From: an uncultured Clostridia bacterium | GTDB lineage: Bacteria > Bacillota > Clostridia > Christensenellales > Aristaeellaceae | Reading direction: 5' to 3' | NCBI GenBank assembly: GCA_934631055.1 | Contig: CAKTXP010000039.1 | Location: 1 to 15,387 of the forward strand | DNA: 15,387 nucleotides | In this document: in pieces, positions 1-7,538 of the stretch | How positions within the stretch are numbered: the stretch's first letter is position 1 | How the letters are laid out: each line of letters opens with the position of its first letter | Position numbers and translations under genes: made by a program | The notes under the pieces: generated by a model | What the model was told of the DNA's origin: nothing | The model's database searches: none | What the model saw: only the letters and a program-made list of their open reading frames with translations

Positions 1-122
1 CGTGGTTCGTCGGCGTGCAGTATCATCCGGAACTCAAGAGCCGCCCGAACCGCCCGCATCCGCTGTTCCGCGAATTTATTGGCGCGGCGCTCAAGTATCA
101 GGACGAGAACGGCGAGAAGTAA
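1..122 (+). CDS. pyrG: CTP synthase, C-terminal end (partial)
   Basis: This is the last 39 codons of a gene that begins before the window; the frame starts at base 3 and TAA is at 120-122. The peptide contains GVQYHPELKSRPNRPHPLF, the signature of the class I glutamine amidotransferase domain at the end of CTP synthase. The His and Glu of YHPE are the second and third members of the Cys-His-Glu glutaminase triad. The enzyme makes CTP from UTP, ATP and glutamine in the cytoplasm. A strong terminator begins about 60 bases after the stop, so pyrG ends its transcription unit here. The only limit on the call is the small part visible. Confidence 0.95.
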   Translation, partial: WFVGVQYHPELKSRPNRPHPLFREFIGAALKYQDENGEK

Positions 123-182
123 GCAAACTTGGCTTGAATAGCAAAATTAAGGAATTCAGCGATTCTTCTATTTGCGGAAAGG

Positions 183-222
183 GCTATTCTCCCCCCCCCT
201 TCGGGGGGGAGAATAGCTTTTT
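183..222 (+). terminator. Intrinsic terminator after pyrG
   Basis: A 15-bp uninterrupted stem pairs 183-197 with 203-217. It is made of GCTATTCT plus seven C, pairing with seven G plus AGAATAGC, with a 5-base loop, and is followed by TTTTT at 218-222. Nothing on the minus strand needs it. Confidence 0.93.
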
Positions 223-236
223 GTCTACAGTCTGAA

Positions 237-322
237 GCGGGCTGAGCCGCCTGCATTTCCGCCACAATCCGTAAAGATTCAAAGCTTTACGCACGCGAGC
301 AAGCTTTATGCAATTTTCTATA
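237..322 (-). repeat. 87-bp dispersed repeat, copy 1
   Basis: On the minus strand this matches 14510-14596 of the plus strand with three substitutions and one deleted base over 87 positions. Read in that sense it has an outer pair GCTTGC/GCAGGC (one G-U wobble), an inner CGTAAAG...CTTTACG hairpin and a final GC hairpin. Here the final hairpin has lost one base and has no T-run, so it is a weaker terminator than in copy 2. It lies downstream of the membrane-anchored GH3 gene, past that gene's own terminator. Confidence 0.9.
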
Positions 323-323
323 T

Positions 324-359
324 AAAAAAAGGCGGAAAGCTCGCAGCTTTCCGCCTTTT
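324..359 (-). terminator. Intrinsic terminator after the membrane GH3 gene (bidirectional form)
   Basis: A perfect 10-bp stem GGCGGAAAGC (331-340)/GCTTTCCGCC (346-355) has a 5-base loop. On the minus strand it is followed by a T-run corresponding to the A-tract at 324-330. On the plus strand TTTT follows at 356-359. It lies just past the stop codon at 369-371. Confidence 0.9.
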
Positions 360-368
360 GCATACCCT

Positions 369-3311
369 TTATTTCGCCTTTTTATCCTTTTTACGTGCCG
401 TCATGCAAGCGAGAACGCCCCAGACAGCCAGCAGCGCGATCAGACCGATCTGACCATACTGCCAGACCACCTGCCAGAGCGGCGGCAGATAGCCGGTCGT
501 CTCGATATTCATGGCGTTGCTGTTGACTACCGTATACAGAATGTTCTTCGTGGCTTGGCGCAGCAGCGCAATCTGCGTCGCGTCGTCATCCTTATAGAAC
601 TTCTTAGTGTCCTGCGTGAGGAACAGGTCGCCGCCCGCGCGGATCATCTCGTCCACATGGGTGTAGGTGTTCAGGCTGTAATCCGTGATGACCATGCCTT
701 GGAAGCCCCATTCATCGCGCAGCACGGAGGTCAGCAGCGGATAGCTGCCGCCAGCCCACGTCATGCCCAGACGGTTGAAAGAGGACATGATGCCGTAAGC
801 GCCGCCTTCCTTCACCGCGATCTCGAACGGCTTGAGGTACAGCTCGCGCATCGCCTGCTCGTTCGTCCAGACCAGAATGCCGTTGTATTCGCGGTCGGTT
901 TCCTGATCGTTGACGGCGAAATGCTTGACATAGCAGTACAGACCCTTGCTCTGAGCGCCCTGAACAACGTTCGCGGCGAGCTTGCCGGAGAGCAGACCGT
1001 CCTCAGAGTAGTATTCCCAGTTTCGACCGGCGAAGGGCGAACGATGGATATTCACCGCAGGCGCATACCAGCCGGAGTAGGGCACGCCGGTCTTTTCGTT
1101 GCCCACGTTGCCTTCATCGCCGACGACCTCGCCCATCTGGCGTGCCAGCTCGACGTTCCAGGTTGCGCCCATGACGGCTTCCGCCTGATACAGGCAGGTG
1201 CCGTACACATCGGCTTCGGAAATGAAGCTGGTGAAGCCGGAGGGACCGTCCGCGTCAATGGTCATGGGCTTATCGACGATACCGTCCACACCCGCGACGG
1301 AGTTGGTGCGGAATGCGCCGAAGCCGACCAGATTCTTCATCTCGTCCAGGCTGATCTCGTCGAGCAGCTGCTCCCAGCGCGGGTCGTCATAATCGACGTG
1401 ACCGGTCAGATTGCCCTCGGAATCTTCGAGCATGGAGCGCAGAGAGATGCCGTTGTTGACCGCGTTGACCTGGGCAGCGCCGTCCGTCACCTGCCACGGC
1501 TGACCGTCGTCAGAAGCGGTATATTTGCGCTTCTTGGACTCGTCCAGCGCGGTCATCAGCGTATCGGTCAGCGTGCGCGCGTCGTCCGCCAGATACGTCT
1601 GCGGCAGCGTGCCTGCAAAGTCCTTGCGGGTCACATAAGACGCATAGGTGTTAGTGCCGTAGATGCCCGCGCTGACGTCGTCAAAACGGTTTTCAACCGC
1701 GACTTCCTCGCCCTGCGCGTTCAGCTCGGTTGCAAGCTGCACGGCTTCGCCGAGGTCATAGGTCGCGGAAGCCTTAGGCGTGTGCGCGTCGCTGGAAACG
1801 AAGAGCTGATAGCTGCCCGCGTCCAGTTCATAGCCCGCAAAGCCGTTCTTGTTCGCGTCCGCATAGTCGTAGGACTTCATGTCGCTGACCTTCAGGCTCA
1901 GCTTCATCTCCTGGCTCTCGCCCGGCTGAAGCAGATCGGTCTTAACGAAGTCGCCCAGAACGACATACGCCTTCTCGATCGCGTCGCCCTCGTAGTCATA
2001 CGGCGCGCTGTAATACAGCTGCACGACGTCCTTGCCCGCGACGCTGCCGGTGTTCTTGACGGTCACGGTCACGCCGAGCGTGTCATCCGCTTTGATGGCG
2101 CTGCCGTCCGCCTTGTCGAACTTGACGTCCCAGTCGAAGGTCGTGTAGCTCAGACCATAGCCAAACGGATAGGAGACGTTCTGCGCATACCAGCCGTCGT
2201 TGCCGGTTTTGGCTTCTTCATAGCCGCGCGTCTCGTAATAGCGATAGCCGACGTAGATGCCCTCTTCGTAGTTGACGAAGGCATAATCCGTCTTTTCGCC
2301 GTTGTAGAGATAGCGGTTGCCAAACTCGCTGCCGTATACGCCGGTGTTGTACCAGGTCGGATCCTTGGTGAAATCCACAGCCCAGGTATCCACGGTGTGA
2401 CCGGAAGGCGTGGTTTCGCCGGTGAGGATGGAGCCGAGCGCCATGACGCCGGTCGAGCCGGGGAAGCCCATCCACAGGATGGCGTCGATGCCGTCATCCT
2501 GCTTGAGCGCGTTGATCTCCATCGTCGAGCCGGTGTTCAGCACGACGATCACGCGGTCAAAGTTCGCCTTAACGTGGTCAAGCAGCGCCTGCTCGTTGGC
2601 GTCCAGCTGGAGATAATGGCTGTCCGCGGAAGCCGCGCCGCTGACCGCGGAGGACATGGTGAAATCCGTCGCCATGGAGCGGGGCAGGTCGAAGCCCTCG
2701 CCGCCGATGCGGGAGAAGACCACGATTGCCGCGTCCTTGTAGTCGGCGTAGCTGTCCGTCACGCTGCTGGTATACGAGGTGAGCGGCGTTTCGCCGGTAG
2801 CGAAGCCCGCAAGGCGCTGACCGGAGGTCATCGCCGGATTATCGGGACGGCCGTCGCCAGACTGCGACTTATTCTCGTAAAAGCTCTTGAGGGCGGGGTT
2901 GCAGACGATGCCCGCCGCCTCCAGGCTTTCATACAGCGTCTTGACGGAGGAAGAAGAGTTTCCTGCGGAACCGGAACCGGAGTAGACCAGGTTCACGCTG
3001 TTCTTGCCGAATACGCTCACATGGGGCGCGCTGGCAAGCGGAAGGGCGGCGTTGTCGTTCTTGAGCAGCGTGATGCCTTCCTTTTCAACCTCGACGACGA
3101 AATCCTCCGCCGCCTTGAGCGCTTCTTCTTTCGTCATATCGTTCTTGCGTTCGGAAACGATGGCGCGCTCGCCGCCGAAGAGCAGGTTCAGCGAGTTAGT
3201 CGCGATCGGCACTTTGACCAGAACGATGTTAACGGCAATGACCAGCACCAGCATGATAGCGGTGACAATCGCCCAGATCTTGGTACGCTTATGTTTCATC
3301 AGAAATTTCAT
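369..3311 (-). CDS. Membrane-anchored GH3 beta-glycosidase with permuted domain order
   Basis: This 980-residue protein belongs to glycoside hydrolase family 3, retaining exo-acting enzymes that remove beta-linked sugars such as glucose or xylose; the exact substrate cannot be read here. The usual order is reversed. The alpha/beta sandwich comes first (LLKND at about 82 and GGEGFD with likely acid/base Glu205). Next come the PFGYGLSYT segment (382-390) and an FnIII-like domain (about 410-510). The TIM barrel is last (DADGPSG Asp688, HRSPF, Lys796-His797 of KHFAVNDQE, and GMVITDY with likely nucleophile Asp877). Hydrophobic helices at about 13-33 and 952-970, each flanked by Lys/Arg on the cytoplasmic side, would anchor the enzyme outside at both ends. 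ATG 3309-3311 was chosen because AAAAGGTGAC (3319-3327) precedes it; the upstream in-frame ATG at 3368 lies inside a terminator hairpin. Permuted GH3s are known from Butyrivibrio and Ruminococcus. Confidence 0.9.
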   Translation of the reverse strand: MKFLMKHKRTKIWAIVTAIMLVLVIAVNIVLVKVPIATNSLNLLFGGERAIVSERKNDMTKEEALKAAEDFVVEVEKEGITLLKNDNAALPLASAPHVSVFGKNSVNLVYSGSGSAGNSSSSVKTLYESLEAAGIVCNPALKSFYENKSQSGDGRPDNPAMTSGQRLAGFATGETPLTSYTSSVTDSYADYKDAAIVVFSRIGGEGFDLPRSMATDFTMSSAVSGAASADSHYLQLDANEQALLDHVKANFDRVIVVLNTGSTMEINALKQDDGIDAILWMGFPGSTGVMALGSILTGETTPSGHTVDTWAVDFTKDPTWYNTGVYGSEFGNRYLYNGEKTDYAFVNYEEGIYVGYRYYETRGYEEAKTGNDGWYAQNVSYPFGYGLSYTTFDWDVKFDKADGSAIKADDTLGVTVTVKNTGSVAGKDVVQLYYSAPYDYEGDAIEKAYVVLGDFVKTDLLQPGESQEMKLSLKVSDMKSYDYADANKNGFAGYELDAGSYQLFVSSDAHTPKASATYDLGEAVQLATELNAQGEEVAVENRFDDVSAGIYGTNTYASYVTRKDFAGTLPQTYLADDARTLTDTLMTALDESKKRKYTASDDGQPWQVTDGAAQVNAVNNGISLRSMLEDSEGNLTGHVDYDDPRWEQLLDEISLDEMKNLVGFGAFRTNSVAGVDGIVDKPMTIDADGPSGFTSFISEADVYGTCLYQAEAVMGATWNVELARQMGEVVGDEGNVGNEKTGVPYSGWYAPAVNIHRSPFAGRNWEYYSEDGLLSGKLAANVVQGAQSKGLYCYVKHFAVNDQETDREYNGILVWTNEQAMRELYLKPFEIAVKEGGAYGIMSSFNRLGMTWAGGSYPLLTSVLRDEWGFQGMVITDYSLNTYTHVDEMIRAGGDLFLTQDTKKFYKDDDATQIALLRQATKNILYTVVNSNAMNIETTGYLPPLWQVVWQYGQIGLIALLAVWGVLACMTARKKDKKAK

Positions 3312-3342
3312 GTTGCAGTCACCTTTTGTTGGATGGTTAAGC

Positions 3343-3391
3343 AAAAAAGGCACCGTGAGGGTTCGCAAATGCTCTTTCGCCCCACGGTGCC
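3343..3391 (-). terminator. Terminator-like hairpin between the CBM-like and membrane GH3 genes
   Basis: Stem GGCACCGTG (3349-3357, with one base of slack at its end) pairs with CACGGTGCC (3383-3391). On the minus strand TTTTTT follows (A-tract 3343-3348). The 25-base interior can pair further. It starts 9 bases after the CBM-like stop and its T-run ends about 16 bases before the next ribosome binding site, so it probably lowers expression of the distal GH3. Confidence 0.8.
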
Positions 3392-3400
3392 AATGGCTGA

Positions 3401-3976
3401 TTATTCGATGTTCTCAGGATACTCTTCCATGGTCAGCGTGGCAGAGGTGCTGAGCTTGATGCAGTCGATAGAGGGCGCGGAAGGCAGGTTGCTGCGATAG
3501 TTGTTATCGCCCGCCACAAACACGATCTCATTCTCGCCCGCGGTCAGCTGGATATCGCCGATGGTCTTATACTTGAAGTTCTGCTGATCCGCCGGATCGT
3601 CGCCCGGGGCAGTCTCGAACTCGTCATACTCGACCGGCGTGCCGTTGACCGTGATGACAAAGGCCGTCGGGTTCCATTTCTGGGTACCCAGAACGTTGGT
3701 GCCGACGCGGACCTTCAGGGTCGCGGTGGTATCCTGATCAGAGGTGATCTTGAAGGTGATGGGGCTGTTCACGCCGAGGTTGCCGACGTAGAACTCATTG
3801 CTCGCCTCGGAGGATTCGGAAGCCAGACCGATGCCGGTCGGGGAACCGGAAACGCCCAGACCCTCAAGGCCCTCGAGGTAGGTGTACTCCGCTTCAAAAA
3901 CGTATTCCGGCTGCTCAGCGACAGCGCAGACCGGCAGGACCGCGCACAGCGCGAGCAGGGCGATCATCTTTTTCAT
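3401..3976 (-). CDS. Small secreted carbohydrate-binding-like (CBM6/35-type) protein
   Basis: This 191-residue protein starts with a signal peptide (MKKMIALLAL, cleavage likely after AVA at 20). The mature part reads as one beta-sandwich resembling CBM6/CBM35 modules: FEAE near the N-terminus (27-30, the region that holds calcium in such modules), SNEFYVGNLG (59-68), alternating strands ending in VNG (110-112), and the closing GDIQLTAGENEIVFVAGDNN to PSIDCIKL. No catalytic domain is attached, so it may bind glycan or wall polysaccharide on its own. The acidic tail TMEEYPENIE shows no sorting motif. GTGAGGA lies about 8 bases before the ATG. It sits between two GH3 genes on the same strand, with a hairpin on each side. 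The fold assignment is by motif resemblance only; another jelly-roll domain is possible. Confidence 0.7.
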   Translation of the reverse strand: MKKMIALLALCAVLPVCAVAEQPEYVFEAEYTYLEGLEGLGVSGSPTGIGLASESSEASNEFYVGNLGVNSPITFKITSDQDTTATLKVRVGTNVLGTQKWNPTAFVITVNGTPVEYDEFETAPGDDPADQQNFKYKTIGDIQLTAGENEIVFVAGDNNYRSNLPSAPSIDCIKLSTSATLTMEEYPENIE

Positions 3977-3994
3977 GAAAGATTCCTCACTTTC

Positions 3995-4039
3995 AAAAAA
4001 CAGAGTACCCTCCGCGCCGACCCAAGCCGACGCGGAGGG
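3995..4039 (-). terminator. Terminator-like hairpin between secreted GH3 and CBM-like gene
   Basis: Stem CCCTCCGCG (4008-4016) pairs with CGCGGAGGG (4031-4039), with further pairing possible in the loop. On the minus strand a T6 run (A-tract 3995-4000) follows after 7 bases, a wider gap than in strong terminators. It begins 9 bases after the GH3 stop and its T-run abuts the CBM-like gene's ribosome site. Confidence 0.65.
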
Positions 4040-4048
4040 AAAGGTTTT

Positions 4049-7000
4049 TTACTCGACCACCAGCGGATATTCCACAGAAGCGGACGTATAGCCCTCCGCC
4101 TCAGCGGTCACGGTGACGGTGTACTCGCCGGCAGCGGAAGGCGTGCCGGAGATAACGCCGTTCTCATAGGTCAGTCCCTCGGGCAGACCTTCCACGGTGT
4201 AGGAGATCGGGGAGTAAGCGTAGTAGGTGTTCAGCTTCGCGCTGTCCAGAGCGATGGAGGTGTACGCCTCGCCGACCTTGGCATTCGCCAGCTCGAGCTT
4301 CACGTCCTCGTCGTCCACCGTCGTCGTGCCGGTGTAAACCACCTTCGCGCCGGTCGGAATCTGCATCGCGTTGGAGTTCGCCACCATGTACAGGATGTGC
4401 TTGGCGGTGTTATGCAGGCAGTACAGGGTGATGTTGCGGTCAGCGTCGTCCATGGCAAGGATGGTGTCCTTATCGAGGAACTCGCCGAAGTTCAGACCGT
4501 ACACGAACGCGTCGAGCATCATGTCGGAACCAGCCTTGATGAGCTGATAGGCGTTGTTGCCCTTGTAGAGCGTGATGTCGGTGACGATCGCGCCGTCGAA
4601 GCCCCACTCGTTGCGGGTGATCTGCTGGTTGATGGCATAGCTGCCGGCGCACCAGACCTTGCCGATACGGGTGAAGGAGCCCATCATGAAGGTCGCGTTG
4701 CCTTCTTCAACAGCGATCTGATAGCCCTTGAGGTAAATTTCGCGAGCAACCTGCTCGGTCATCCACGCCGCCAGACCTTCGCTGCCGGTGCCGCTGCCGA
4801 TCGGGCCCATGCGGTAGGTGGAAGCTCCGCCGCCGTCGTTGTGGAAGGCGAAGTGCTTGAGGGTCACATAGCAGCCCTTGCTCTGCGCGCCCAGGGACAG
4901 GTTAGCAGCCAGAACGCCGGTCAGAACCGGATCCTCGGAGTAATACTCGGTCGCACGGCTGTCGAACGGAGAACGATGGAGGTTCATGCCCGGGCCATAC
5001 CAGCCGGTGTAGTTGTACACGGTGCCGGAAGCGATGGTGCTGTTGCCCCACAGACCCTGGTCGCCGATGACCTTACCCATTTCGTAGAGCAGCTCCTTGT
5101 TGAAGGTGCTGGCGATCATGGGCTCGGAAGCGAAGTAGTTGCAGCGGTCGTTGGTGTCGGTGTAGTTGCCGGTCCAGCCCTTCGGGCCGTCGGTATCGCG
5201 GGAGTACGGCTTGCCGATGTACGCCACGCCGCGGCTGTTGAAGCCGCCGAAGTTGACCAGCTCGATCAGCTCGTCCAGCGTCAGCTGAGCAGCCAGCTCA
5301 TCGAAGCGCGGGTCATCCGCAGGAGCGCCGACCAGATCGGCAAGGGTGAGGGAATACGTGTCGGAGGTACGGTCGGCAGCGTCCGCAACCTTCACTTCGC
5401 CGATCGCCTCGGCGTCGTAGTAAGCGTTGAACGCGTCGTTGTCGTAAGCATAGGAAGCATACTCCTCGGCGGAGATTTCCTTCGTCTCGGTGTACGCATC
5501 CGGCATCGTGCCAGCGAAATCCGCACGGGACAGCTGGGTGTAGCCCTCAGCCGCAAAGCCGTCGGTCACGTCGTCCAGCACGTTGGTGATTTCAGCGCCG
5601 CCGACGGACTCGTTGCAGAGTTCCTTCTCAGCGACGTTGTAGGTGAACTCGGTGTCGTTCGCGCCCATGCCGAAGTGCGCGCTCTGCGCGATCTTCAGAC
5701 CGTAGGTGCCGGCATCCAGAACGTAGGTCTTATCGGTCACGTTGTCGTAAGACGCCATGTCCTTGACCTTCACGGAAACCTGAACCGTCTGGCTCTCGCC
5801 CGGCTGGAGGATGTCGGTCTTGGCGAAATCAGCCAGCGCGACATACGCCTTCTCGATGACGGTCTCGTTGCCGGTCTCTTCCACGCCGTAAGGAGCGGTG
5901 TAGTACAGCTGCACAACATCCTTGCCAGCGGCGGTGCCGTTGTTGGTCACCTTGACGTCGAAGGTCAGGGTGTCCGCCTTGGTCACGGTAGAATCCGCAG
6001 CGGTCGCCGGGGTGACTTCCCAAGCGAAGTCGGTGTAGCTCAGACCATAGCCGAACGGATAAACGACGTTCTCGGACCACCAGCCGTCGTTGCCCGCCTT
6101 GGCTTCTTCATAAGCACGGGTCTCATAGTAGCGATAGCCGACGTAGATGCCCTCTTCGTAGCCGACTTCCCAGGTGTTGACGGGCTGACCGTCCACGACG
6201 AACTGGGTGTAGCCGGTCGCGGTGCCCGCGCCGTCCACAGAGTGCGCGTTGGCATCCGTGTTGACGTTGAAGTTGGCATAGGACGGGTTCTGGGTCAGAT
6301 CAACCGCCCACGTATCGACCGTACGGCCGGACGGAGTGATCTCGCCGCAGAGCGTCGGGCCGACAGCCGCGAAGCCGTTGTCGCCGCCCTCGCCGATGTT
6401 CAGGATGGCGTCGATCTTGTCATTGTTCTGGAGCGCCTGCATTTCCATGACGGAAACGTTGTTGAGCAGAACGATGACCTTCTCGAAATGCTCGGCGGCA
6501 TAGTCGATCAAGTCCATCTGAACCTTGTCGAACTGGAGACGATGGGTCAGACCGTCGCCGGAGCCGGAGCGCAGCACGACGATCGCCGCGTCGCCATACT
6601 CGGCAAAGGAGTTCTCCCAGTACGGATAAACGGCGGCGTAAGCGGCAGCCATATCCAGATCGGAAGCAGCGCCGGTCTCTTCCACAACATCGGCATAGGT
6701 TTCGCTGACAGCCGGGTTGAGTTCAAAACCGGATTCGGTCATGCTGGAGATGACGGTCGCCTGAGCGAACGCAGCGCCCGCAGAGGCATCGCCGCCGTTG
6801 GCGCTCGCGCCGGCATTCGGGTTGTAACCCGCATAGCCCAGCATGGTGACCTTCGCGCCCTTGGCGAGCGGGAGGGCATTGTTCTCGTTCTTGAGCAGGA
6901 TCATGCCTTCCTGAGCGATGCGCAGGTTCAGATCAAGACCCGCCTGAACTGCCTCCGCCTTGCTGGCGTAGTCAGAGGTGTAGTAGGTCGCGGTGCTGGC

Positions 7001-7078
7001 AGAAGCCGGAGCAGCCATGGTGACAGCCATCATGGCGCTCAGGAGCGTCGCAACCACACGAGAGGTGTTTCTTCTCAT
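4049..7078 (-). CDS. Secreted GH3-family protein, permuted, with C-terminal Ig-like domain and altered active site
   Basis: This is a 1009-residue secreted protein. The signal peptide (MRRNTSRVVA onward) ends near ASA-S at about 27. Order: alpha/beta sandwich (LLKNEN about 61), PFGYGLSYT (341-349), FnIII-like (about 370-457), TIM barrel (DTDGPKG Asp630, HRSPFDS, Lys741-His742, GAIVTDI with likely nucleophile Asp834), then a putative Ig domain of the He_PIG type (about 927-1009, with GLPEGLTYENGVISGTP). It shares this permuted layout with the downstream GH3 but has no membrane anchor. Two active-site regions differ: the GEG acid/base motif is GDG (Asp175), and KHFAxNxQExxR is KHFAFHNDGGGAS without the Glu/Arg. 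Activity or substrate may therefore differ. ATG 7076-7078 was chosen for the signal peptide and the GGGGGAA ribosome site; an in-frame ATG at 7147 would bury the signal. First gene of the GH3-CBM-GH3 cluster. Confidence 0.88.
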   Translation of the reverse strand: MRRNTSRVVATLLSAMMAVTMAAPASASTATYYTSDYASKAEAVQAGLDLNLRIAQEGMILLKNENNALPLAKGAKVTMLGYAGYNPNAGASANGGDASAGAAFAQATVISSMTESGFELNPAVSETYADVVEETGAASDLDMAAAYAAVYPYWENSFAEYGDAAIVVLRSGSGDGLTHRLQFDKVQMDLIDYAAEHFEKVIVLLNNVSVMEMQALQNNDKIDAILNIGEGGDNGFAAVGPTLCGEITPSGRTVDTWAVDLTQNPSYANFNVNTDANAHSVDGAGTATGYTQFVVDGQPVNTWEVGYEEGIYVGYRYYETRAYEEAKAGNDGWWSENVVYPFGYGLSYTDFAWEVTPATAADSTVTKADTLTFDVKVTNNGTAAGKDVVQLYYTAPYGVEETGNETVIEKAYVALADFAKTDILQPGESQTVQVSVKVKDMASYDNVTDKTYVLDAGTYGLKIAQSAHFGMGANDTEFTYNVAEKELCNESVGGAEITNVLDDVTDGFAAEGYTQLSRADFAGTMPDAYTETKEISAEEYASYAYDNDAFNAYYDAEAIGEVKVADAADRTSDTYSLTLADLVGAPADDPRFDELAAQLTLDELIELVNFGGFNSRGVAYIGKPYSRDTDGPKGWTGNYTDTNDRCNYFASEPMIASTFNKELLYEMGKVIGDQGLWGNSTIASGTVYNYTGWYGPGMNLHRSPFDSRATEYYSEDPVLTGVLAANLSLGAQSKGCYVTLKHFAFHNDGGGASTYRMGPIGSGTGSEGLAAWMTEQVAREIYLKGYQIAVEEGNATFMMGSFTRIGKVWCAGSYAINQQITRNEWGFDGAIVTDITLYKGNNAYQLIKAGSDMMLDAFVYGLNFGEFLDKDTILAMDDADRNITLYCLHNTAKHILYMVANSNAMQIPTGAKVVYTGTTTVDDEDVKLELANAKVGEAYTSIALDSAKLNTYYAYSPISYTVEGLPEGLTYENGVISGTPSAAGEYTVTVTAEAEGYTSASVEYPLVVE

Positions 7079-7538
7079 TTGGCTTTTTCCCCCATTTTGT
7101 AAAAAAGTCCTTATCAAAACGAAAACTGCGTCATCCGTGCGTTCCATGGTCCTTTGAAACGCCTGAACTTCCGCCCGTTTTCGCTGGTAAGCAAAGCGCT
7201 GCGGGCATCAGTCAAAACCCGCCCGATGAAAAGAACGAAAACGGCATTGTGCAAAAGATGCAAACAAAATGCAGTCCGCCTATGCGATGCGCGAAAGGAC
7301 GCGCCCGAAATGCCGCTTCATGCTGCGGCAGCGTTTGGGATTTGTTTACAGTTTATTTGCCGTTCATTTATAGTTTAAGACAGTTGGAACGTTTTTTCAA
7401 GGGCTTATGCTGAGAATGCTATGAAAAAAATTCCATATGATGTTCAACAAAAATGTACGAAAATATATCATAAAAGCAACCTATATTCTTCGGGTGCGAT
7501 TAAGGTGGAACGCTGAACGGGCAGAGCTAAAAAGCGAA
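7079..7538. other. Gene-free upstream region of the GH3 cluster
   Basis: No convincing protein gene was seen here. The part nearest the GH3 start is moderately GC-rich; 7325-7500 is clearly AT-rich and is the likely promoter zone. A minus-strand TATAAA lies at about 7365-7370 but no good -35 sits at proper distance. Together with the adjoining repeat this leaves about 770 bases without a gene. Confidence 0.5.
7348..7388 (+). promoter_or_regulatory. LytTR/AgrA-type direct repeats (candidate)
   Basis: ACAGTTTAT (7348-7356) and ATAGTTTAA (7370-7378) are direct repeats 22 bases start to start, and ACAGTTGGA follows at 7380-7388. Known AgrA sites are 9-base ACAGTTAAG-like repeats with 12-13-base spacers, which this matches. 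The orientation points to the plus strand, where TTGGAA (7384-7389), 16 bases, TATGCT (7406-7411) could be a promoter. The GH3 cluster runs the other way. The only LytTR regulator in view is encoded about 500 bases away. Confidence 0.35.

Noticed and set aside
555..3500. 981-residue open frame on the plus strand, opposite the membrane GH3
   Set aside because: Shadow frame caused by GC-biased codon use; the sequence is low-complexity in Val/Arg/Ala/Asp and the minus strand encodes a clear GH3.
4397..7102. 901-residue open frame on the plus strand, opposite the secreted GH3
   Set aside because: Same cause; no domain, no ribosome site, and the minus-strand protein has all family motifs.
7421..7516. 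AgrD-like signal peptide gene
   Set aside because: Not listed as a gene: no ribosome site, no amphipathic leader or acidic tail typical of AgrD, no AgrB nearby; kept only as speculation.
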